Source: Schizochytrium sp. TIO01
Lineage: Eukaryota; Sar; Bigyra; Thraustochytrida; Thraustochytriidae
NCBI GenBank assembly: GCA_004764695.1
Contig: SMSO01000034.1
Location: forward strand, 2,984,501-3,048,500
Length of the DNA stretch: 64,000 nt
Direction of reading: 5' to 3'
The position numbers and the translations under genes are program-made. A model generated the notes under the pieces. That model did no database searches and was not told the origin of the DNA. It saw only the letters and a list, made by a program, of their open reading frames with translations. This document shows positions 56,751 to 64,000 of the stretch, in pieces. Each line of letters opens with the position of its first letter. The stretch's first letter is position 1.

Positions 56751-58326
56751 ATGGCTCGGGGCAGGCGACCTGCTCGCGAGGAGCGCCAACGACCTCGCAA
56801 ATGGTCACGTGGAGGATTCCAGGGGCGGTCCCGGAAACGCCGACGTGACGCCGACCAGGAGGACGAGAGACCTCACGCACCCGGACCTGGAGCCCTTGTG
56901 TATGATCCAGAGACAGACCGGTACTACCCAGCCAACTCGACGCCGTGGCACATTGTCCATGGCTCTGCGGGTAGAGCACCAGGACCTTCGTCATCCTCAT
57001 CCTCATCTTCGTCAACTGTGGCAGCAAACCCAGTCTCAGGTTCGTCCAAAACAGCAGAAACTACAACATCAAGTAGGGACCGTTCAAAGGCTTCATCGAA
57101 TGATGCATGTGACAAAGCCTTTGCCAGTCGTAGGATTCAAGGTAGATACTTGGGAATTATAAATGATGGGCTTTGTCGTCGAGAGTTAGGCATGGCGAGC
57201 GCATTTATGCCAACTGCTCGGTTTTTACGCTCGGCTTTGCCCGGACTCGAGGTCCGCCAGCAGATCTCTACTGGCAAAGGTTACCCTTTTGTTATGGAAG
57301 GAAACCGGATTGTATTTGCCAACCAGATTCAAGATTCTATTTATTTTAGTTCAATTCCTGTAGACAAAAGTGAGGAGTTTGCGACACAAGCCAGGGAATC
57401 CTATGCTACAATGCATTACCCGGGTCTAAACAATGGACACGCAATTGCAGCATCATCCGCAGATGATAACTCTCTATGTTTTGTTAGTGTTCCCTTTGGC
57501 CAGAAATCTGTGTATACCTCAATATACTCGTTTTCATCTATCTTGCACTGGAACTGGGTGTGTCCACGGACTCCGGACGCTGTAGCCTGCGCTTTTCCTG
57601 AGTTCCGAAGCTCAAATTCGCCTCGCATTGCCATGGCAGTTGAAAAGCGCCTGGCTGTATATGATAATCCTACCGGGGGGTCAGCCCCAGCAGTTCTCAA
57701 CACGCAGCGATATTCGGAGTCTTGCTTTTGTAGATGGTGCCCAGTCTGTACTGTGTGGAACACGAAGTGGCGCAATCGTGCATGCAGACCTTAGGGATCA
57801 TAGTAAGCAAGTGTGGAACCCATGCACAACGCAACGCCTTGTCAACTGGCTCCGACCTTTACGGACGTTTAATGAGCAGCATGTTCTCGTGAGCTTTTCG
57901 CCTGTGCTTGCTCCTTCAGGGAATGGAAAAACGCGAGGACAAAACGACTTTGAAGACCTCATCGCTCGATTTGATCGCCGTATGCTCAACAAGCCCTTGC
58001 TCACTTTTGCAGACCATGTTGGTGATCACACACCAGAGACTCCGGCAGTTTCTCGCGATGAACGCCTTCTTTCGGCTCTCGGTCGTGATGGTACTGTTCG
58101 AATATGGGACGTGGCAAACGCTAAACTTGTGACAGAGAAGCCTCTTCCTGAAGCCACCAAGTCCGGGCCTCGCTTCTGCACAATGGCTGCGTGTCTTGAC
58201 TACCCCAATGCTGGTAGGCGACGGGTTGCTAGAAATCTGCAGGCTGTCACACTTTGGTGTGGTTATCCTGCGCAAGGTCAGTTTTATGGACTCGAAGCTA
58301 CGGCTAGAGCTTGTAGCCACGCGTAG
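56751..58326 (+). CDS. DCAF4/WDR21-like WD-repeat protein, interrupted by a one-base frameshift
   Basis: Two overlapping + frames (56751-57794 and 57628-58326) together give a protein of about 524 residues. The first starts at an ATG with a basic, Arg-rich N-terminus, then VYDPETDRYYP (50-60), the hallmark of DCAF4/WDR21 proteins, a Ser-rich linker and beta-propeller sequence. The second continues with SDIRSLAFVDGAQSVLCGTR and a clear WD blade, SRDERLLSALGRDGTVRIWD. The frames meet in the run of six G at 57675-57680; with five G the reading would be continuous. The rest of the first frame after this point is not WD-like. Family members are substrate receptors for CUL4-DDB1 ubiquitin ligases. 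The break may be a sequencing or assembly error, a pseudogene lesion, or much less likely frameshifting. The 3' end overlaps the convergent HEAT gene. Confidence 0.72.
57675..57680 (+). other. G6 run at the frame change of the DCAF4-like gene
   Basis: Six consecutive G after ACC. The upstream frame reads ACC GGG GGG TCA; coding-like WD sequence resumes in the next frame as GGT CAG CCC. One surplus G explains the switch. Confidence 0.6.
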
Positions 58327-61300
58327 AATAGTGGTGATGCTTTAGAAGTGTCGGAAGCTAAGAGCCTGTCAATGAGATCTCCAAATTGGTCGAGCCGAGG
58401 CCATGCTTTTCTGATATCCTCCAGCGAAAACTTTTCTAATAACGACTGCACGAAAAATACTGTACGCATATCCTTCCCCAAACACATCAAGAGTAAGGTT
58501 TTTAAATTTTGAACACCTTGCAAAGCCAGTGCCTCCCCAGCCACGCGCCTCGTTCTTGCGAACCGTGATTGTAATGCAGCACGGAAGAAGGAGCAAGCCG
58601 CCTTCAGGCTCTGCTGCTGCTAGGGCCTGGGCTGCTGCACGTGCAACACATTCCGCTGGATCTTCCAATGCGGAATGGAGAACGGGGTGTAGGACGCGAA
58701 CACTAAGTTTGAATGACACTTCCTGTTGATATCCAACGTCTAGAGAGGTCCCGTTACTATCTTCTGAGGACCTTGCCATTTTTTGGCTTAAAGTAGCCAA
58801 TGTTTCGACTGCTGCAACACGAACATTAGCGGAGGTGTCCTGAAGAAGAGCTGCAAAAAGCACATCTACTGCTCGTTCGCCTAGTTGGCCTGGGCGTACT
58901 TCGCGGAGTCGAGCGAGGCCTCGAATAGCTGCTGCACGGCTTTGTGACGAAATATTTGGATCTTGAACTAGCAAAACAAGGGCCTTAATACCATCATTTC
59001 CCATTTCTGCCAAGGCTGAGCCTGCCTCAGACGACTTGAAGCGTCCCCGCCGAAGTCCTTGTGCGAGACAAGAAATTGTTCGACTACCACAAAATGGTGC
59101 CCATGCCTCTAATGCATGAGTCGCAGCATGGCGAATCTTCCACTTGTGATCTTGTAGAGCATTTTCCAAGCATTTAACGCATGATTGTGCAAATTGAGCA
59201 GCGTGTGCTGCAGACACATCTGCGCGTGATGATCCTTGAGCTACCCACATGAAGCGGCTGGCCATCTGCCCCACTGCAATTATTGCCGCCTCTCGTACAA
59301 GGTCTTCCGGGTGTTCACAAGCCTTGCACAAAGCAACAATAGTATGTGTTTGAGTAAAAAATGAATCATTCTCACTTTGCGAGAGCAAACCCCCAAGTAC
59401 TTTGGCCGCACATGCTTGGACCTCAATTTCTGGGTCGTGTGCTAGAGCCCTTAGGCAAATTGAAACGGATGCGGGGAAATTTTCGCAATCTTCGCTAGTG
59501 TCATTTTCAACATTGCGGTTTGCTGTAACGCCTTGCAAAATGTTTTTTTGTGCAGGTAGATGGGCTGCCAAGCAGTTCAGAGCACTTCGCACATCAAGTT
59601 GGAGCATTAACTTCGAATTAATGGTCTTCTCAAAGTTAAGTTCGTCGATTTCGATAACTGGCGTAGCCTTGTCCACGCCTGTAGTAATATCAAAGAGGCT
59701 AAGTTCTGGTGTTACGGCTGTTGTTGGTGACCATGTTGTTGCAACTTGGATACTACTGCCAGGGAATTCACGTATACTTTCATTAAGTGCTTCGAGAGCA
59801 CAGCATCGGGAATGCGCACTATATACATGGAAGTTTGTTGCAATATACCACAACTTCTGGATTCCCAGATTCTTGCATTGCCGAAGCACCCAGGCGGAAT
59901 ATCTCAAATCAGCTTCGCCAGATAGAAGAGCCCGATCAACTGCACTTACTATACTTTCAAGATGAGAAGGTGATGCCCCTCGAGCTAGCATACCTAGGCA
60001 AAAAACAGCTAATGTCCTCATCTGCCATGTAAAGTTTGTGTTGGAGGGATGAGCAACTCGTGAAAGAAAGAGTGGGATCAGCGCTTGCGATTTTCTTTGA
60101 TCATTTTGTAAAAGTGCATCGGCGATTGTATTTGCGTGAGGGTGCTTTCCTTGGCCTGCAAGATCAAGGAGTAGCTTTTCGAGTTCCCAAGATTGGAGTG
60201 GTCCACAGTTGCGCATGACTGCATCCCGTAGTGCCTTTTCAGCAAGCCATGGGTGTTCCCCTAGAATCATGGATGCTGAGGTATACGGAAGGCTTTCTAC
60301 TAGAGTGACAGTTTCCCGGAGGATTGTCTGAATGCTCTCTTCCTGACCAAGAATAGCTGTAATTAATCGTTGTAAACTTGGCAAGAGCTCTTGGACTATG
60401 TATGCATCTTGATGATCTAGCACTCCACAATGGCGAGCCTTTTGAAGTTCTTCTGTCGCGTTGTGCACGAGACTAGGCGTGGGTTGCTCTAAAGCAGCCT
60501 CAATATTGCTGAGGAGTTTTTCTAGTTGTTCCTGGCGCACAAAAGGCCATTTGCATAACTCCTCAGCACTAGCAGATCGGACACGAAACATAGTTTGCCC
60601 TCCTCGTGGAGTTTCTCTGATACTAGCCCAGCTTTGCTGGCTGGACTGGCTGGAAATGCTATTTCGTCTAGAGCGAATCAGCCTCTCATACACGCTTATA
60701 GTGCTTTCATCATTTCTTTCCGCTTCCTTTGATTCTTCCTCCTCGATGCCATAGATATCTTCATCAGCTTGGTTTCCATCAATTTCAGTATAAGTTGTTT
60801 CTATAGAGTTCTTCCTGTTCCTCGCACTCTGCAACTTTTTGAAGTACGAGGAAACGCGTTTCGTGAGATAGACTGCAGCTCGAGTAGGAATGTGCGAAAA
60901 CTGTATATTTTGGCTTGACTGCAGATGGCTCGACGAACATCGCAATAGTGCTTCTACAAACTCAGGCCAGCATAAAGCACGAGTTGAGATTGGAATGGGA
61001 GATAAAGCGTGCATTGACTGGCGGAAGCACCGCGCAGCTTCGCCTGCTTTAATTGGAATATTTAGGCCTTGCAGAGTCTGTAAGAATGAGGTTAAACAAA
61101 CTCCTGGAAAAGTGCCTGGTCGAATTGTGGATGTAAACTCAAGTCGACTTTCTTGGCATGCAATTGAAAACAGACTTACCAAATGCCTTTTCAACAGCTG
61201 GGTCAGTGAGTAAGCTTGCCACCGAATCGTGCATGAACTCAATAGGCAGTGTTGCAATGGCTTGGAATTCAGCCGTTCGCTTGCAGGCAAGCACTTCACG

Positions 61301-61891
61301 TGCCTCACTCTCTTCCATTGCAGTGCGAACAATACTCAGCTCTGCATTTTGTTTCACTCTGTCAATCCAGGCGGATCTGCTTTGCAAAGGTTTGATGCTC
61401 GTTTTGCTGTCTTCTTGTGCATCCGAAAAAACATCATTGAGGACCTTTTCCAACTCACCCCATGCAAACCATGGGGAAATCAGCCTGCTTGCGCGCGCCC
61501 AGCATCTAAGATCTCTGCGAAGCTCTGCCACAAACTCTACATCACCCCCCTGCGCGCACGATGTAATTCTATTGATGTCCTCCTTCACTTCCGTATGGAG
61601 GTGCTTATTTGAATCATGGGATTTCAAGCTTGATGATGTGCTGGTGTTTCTTCTCCTTTGCCCTGTCAGAGTCTGCATCTTATAACCCTGAGGTTGCAAG
61701 TTGCTTCGCTGCTTCTCTCTAAGCGAAGAAGCAAGTCGCTTACGAGATGTCAGCAGTCTTTTTGTTTGCTCAGGGGTTTCAGCTAACTCGACAGCCGGTG
61801 AAGCTTCGATGTAATGTGGAGTACTGCCCCACCATACGCGTTCCTCCCACGGGTCCCTGCTCTCAGTCGTCGTCTTCTCAAGCATCTTCAT
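58284..61891 (-). CDS. HEAT-repeat protein with one intron and a 3' frame change
   Basis: The model is exon 1 at 61891-61180, a 76-nt intron, and exon 2 from 61103. The N-terminal part (exon 1, about 237 residues) has WEERVWWGSTPHYIEASPAV and basic, Ser-rich sequence. Exon 2 begins with a helical region, an acidic segment (EIDGNQADEDIYGIEEEE) and then many helix-pair repeats of HEAT/armadillo type, such as DPEIEVQACAAKVLGGLL, HPEDLVREAAIIAVGQMA, DHKWKIRHAATHALEAWA and DTSANVRVAAVETLATLS. A scaffold or protein-binding role is expected; HEATR4 is a possible relative, not proven. After DPAECVARAAAQALAAAE the original frame turns unconvincing and stops at 58369. A one-base shift within about 58619-58580 gives a better helical end (FFVQSLLEKFSLEDIRKAWP) stopping at 58284. 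That end overlaps the DCAF4-like gene by 43 bp. The full model has about 1176 residues. The start is the first ATG after an upstream TTG/CTG stretch. Confidence 0.7.
61104..61179 (-). other. Predicted 76-nt spliceosomal intron in the HEAT gene
   Basis: On the minus strand it begins GTAAGT and ends CACTTTTCCAG, consensus donor and pyrimidine-rich acceptor. Removing it joins the two open frames (61891-61180 and 61103 onward) in phase 1, making a GGA glycine codon. Another in-phase acceptor (CCAG, 64-nt intron) lies 12 nt before it but lacks the pyrimidine run. It is the only intron I can support in the window. Confidence 0.7.
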
Positions 61892-62608
61892 TCTCAGCAA
61901 CCTTTCCTTCGGGCATCTGTGACCGTTTCATGCTCGCGCACACCTTTCGCACACCCTTACGGGGACCTCATTACTACGTTTTGTCTCGCTGGCCGGCCTC
62001 CTTTCTCAATCTCAAGGTAACGTAATCCCAAGGATACTGTACTCATCACGGCACGCAGAGTTGATAAGCGTGGAGTTCGGGTTTTCAAGACCTATGCGCT
62101 CTCCCGCAACTTCGCTCCACTAGCCGGTCTTAGCCCGGGCTTCAGGCTAAGCTGCCTGAGAGACAATCCTGATTTCGATTGCGACTCTGCCGTAGTTCTT
62201 TGGAGTGGGCAGGTCTTAGTTATATCTTGAGACTCTTAACGATTGGCTAGCGAAAACTAAGTTCGTTAGTTGGTTGCCGAGAACTCTTTATGGTGCTTTG
62301 GCAATGAGCTGAGTCAGCAGCGCTGAGATTTAGCGACTTGCCCGACTTTCCTCGAGGAGATTCATGGCGTCCATGACGTCCAGCAGCTGCTGCTGCTTCT
62401 TGGGTGTAAATAAAATAGTGCCAGGGCCGCCGCAGATTATGACTCCGTTGTTAAGATAGAAGTAAGCCAACTCCGTATTTATCCATCTATCGATAGGCAA
62501 TTGATGGAATTACACCATTTGCAGTTCTGGCCATTTGGAGCTCAACGAGACGCGGCGCGACGAAGCCCTCGGCGCGACGTGGAGAGCGGCGGTCGGTGGC
62601 CGGCGAGG

Positions 62609-62658
62609 GGATGGATGGATGGATGGATGGATGGACGGGTGGGTGGGTGGGTGGGTGG
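62609..62658. repeat. (GGAT)n followed by (GGGT)5GG
   Basis: GGAT units to about 62634, then five perfect GGGT units and GG at 62637-62658. The GGGT part has five runs of three G separated by one T, the classic G-quadruplex pattern on the + strand. Confidence 0.9.
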
Positions 62659-63369
62659 CAGAGGTTGCGGCGAGGTGGATGCAGTGCCAAGCGGTAATCG
62701 GCAAATGCACAGCAGCCCAGGGCCATCGCGGCGACTGTGCTGCTATCTGTGCCCAGGTGTTGTCCCTCCCGCCGTGTGCGCGAATCAATAAGTCAGGCAG
62801 CGACAACAAGCAGCAACACCAGCAGCAGCAACAACAACAAAGAACTCAAGAACTGCAACTTGACTTCGGCCACGCAACGTCCACAATGTCGTCTACCTGA
62901 AGACGAGAGATCGCAAAACCCCGGAGAGAAGCGCTCCTGAGAACGCTGCCATGAACAGCGAACTTACTTTCACGCGACGACCTTGGAAGCTCAATTCTTC
63001 AACCGCTCTCAGCTGCCCGTGCTGGTGAGAGGGCGGCAGCGCCTCCTCATTCCCAGCCAGGCTCTGCGAAAGCAAGCCCGCTTTACACGAGGCGTCTTCG
63101 CGCTGCATTCTCTGGCGGGCCATCATCTGATGCCTTGGATTGCACACATTCTCTCCGCCATGAACCTATCAGGGCCAATGCGGTTCTTCGTACTCCAATT
63201 GATCAACGACAAACAACAACAGATGGCGCTGACAGAGAAATGACTGAGCGCATTGCGCACACTGACGTCACGGTACAGACATTCAGACGATTGACAATAA
63301 ATAGGCACACTCGCGCGGAGTTCGTGAGTGCGGACCTGGAGAAGCCTGGACATCGAGGACAGCAAGCGG

Positions 63370-63685
<316 letters not shown>

Positions 63686-64000
63686 CTGTCACGCTCACTC
63701 CGGGCAGGTCACTCAGACAGCCGCTCGCTCGGCAGCTAGCTGCCAGGACGGCGTACTCCCTTCAAAGCGTGCAAGCGGAGGCTTTCTTCGTCTCTTCTGG
63801 GCCAAGCGAAATGAAAAATGCGGCGTAGGTGATACTATTTGGCTCTAGGCTCGCAATAAGCATAAAAGTAAGCAGAAGTAGTCCTACTTTCGATGAATTC
63901 ATTAATTTTGATTAAAGAAGAGGAAGAATGAAGAAAGAGACAAAGAATATTGACATTATCAGAGATCAGAGAGAAAGCAAAGCAGAGCAGAGCAGAGCAA

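Noticed and set aside
53064-63270. Two perfect TGACGTCA palindromes (53064 and 63263), as for CREB/bZIP binding
   Set aside because: One or two occurrences of an 8-mer are expected by chance in 64 kb, and neither sits close to a gene start.

Overview
The window is eukaryotic nuclear DNA from an intron-poor protist. The best guess is a thraustochytrid or related labyrinthulomycete (stramenopile). The grounds are long single-exon genes separated by long non-coding gaps, a sphingolipid C9-methyltransferase-type enzyme (9-methyl sphingoid bases are known from fungi and thraustochytrids), a Mob protein, a DCAF4-type WD protein, and a large FG-GAP/GCC receptor of a kind seen in protists. This assignment is inference; no rRNA or other lineage marker is present. 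No virus, plasmid, CRISPR array or recognisable transposase or reverse transcriptase was seen.

Layout. 1-8165: no supported gene. 8166-15987: two tandem POT/SLC15 proton-coupled oligopeptide transporter paralogues on the + strand, nearly the same protein written with very different codon choice. 15988-27753: a gene desert. 27754-28386 (+): a Mob-family kinase co-activator that lacks two of the four usual zinc ligands. 30462-35459 (-): a secreted-then-membrane receptor-like protein (signal peptide, FG-GAP/VCBS propeller repeats, Cys-rich GCC2/GCC3 repeats, polytopic membrane domain), with a probable C-terminal tail in another frame at 30164-30472. 42557-43957 (+): sphingolipid C9-methyltransferase. 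44772-49907 (-): a 1711-residue, probably N-myristoylated, C2-like/DUF1765-like protein. 56751-58326 (+): a DCAF4/WDR21-like WD protein interrupted by a one-base shift in a G6 run. 58284-61891 (-): a HEAT-repeat protein with one predicted 76-nt intron and a one-base shift near its 3' end. The last 2 kb ends in a (TCAA)79 array.

The genes do not form a pathway. They cover nutrient uptake (POT), membrane lipid modification (C9-methyltransferase), signalling scaffolds (Mob, C2/DUF1765), ubiquitin ligase adaptation (DCAF4-like) and surface sensing (FG-GAP receptor). Two regularities stand out. Every long gap lies on the 5' side of at least one gene, while convergent 3' ends are close or overlap. 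Non-coding DNA is rich in tetranucleotide and minisatellite arrays, especially in the right-hand 14 kb. Three genes each need the same kind of one-base correction to read through, which points to assembly errors, recent pseudogenisation, or less likely programmed +1 frameshifting.
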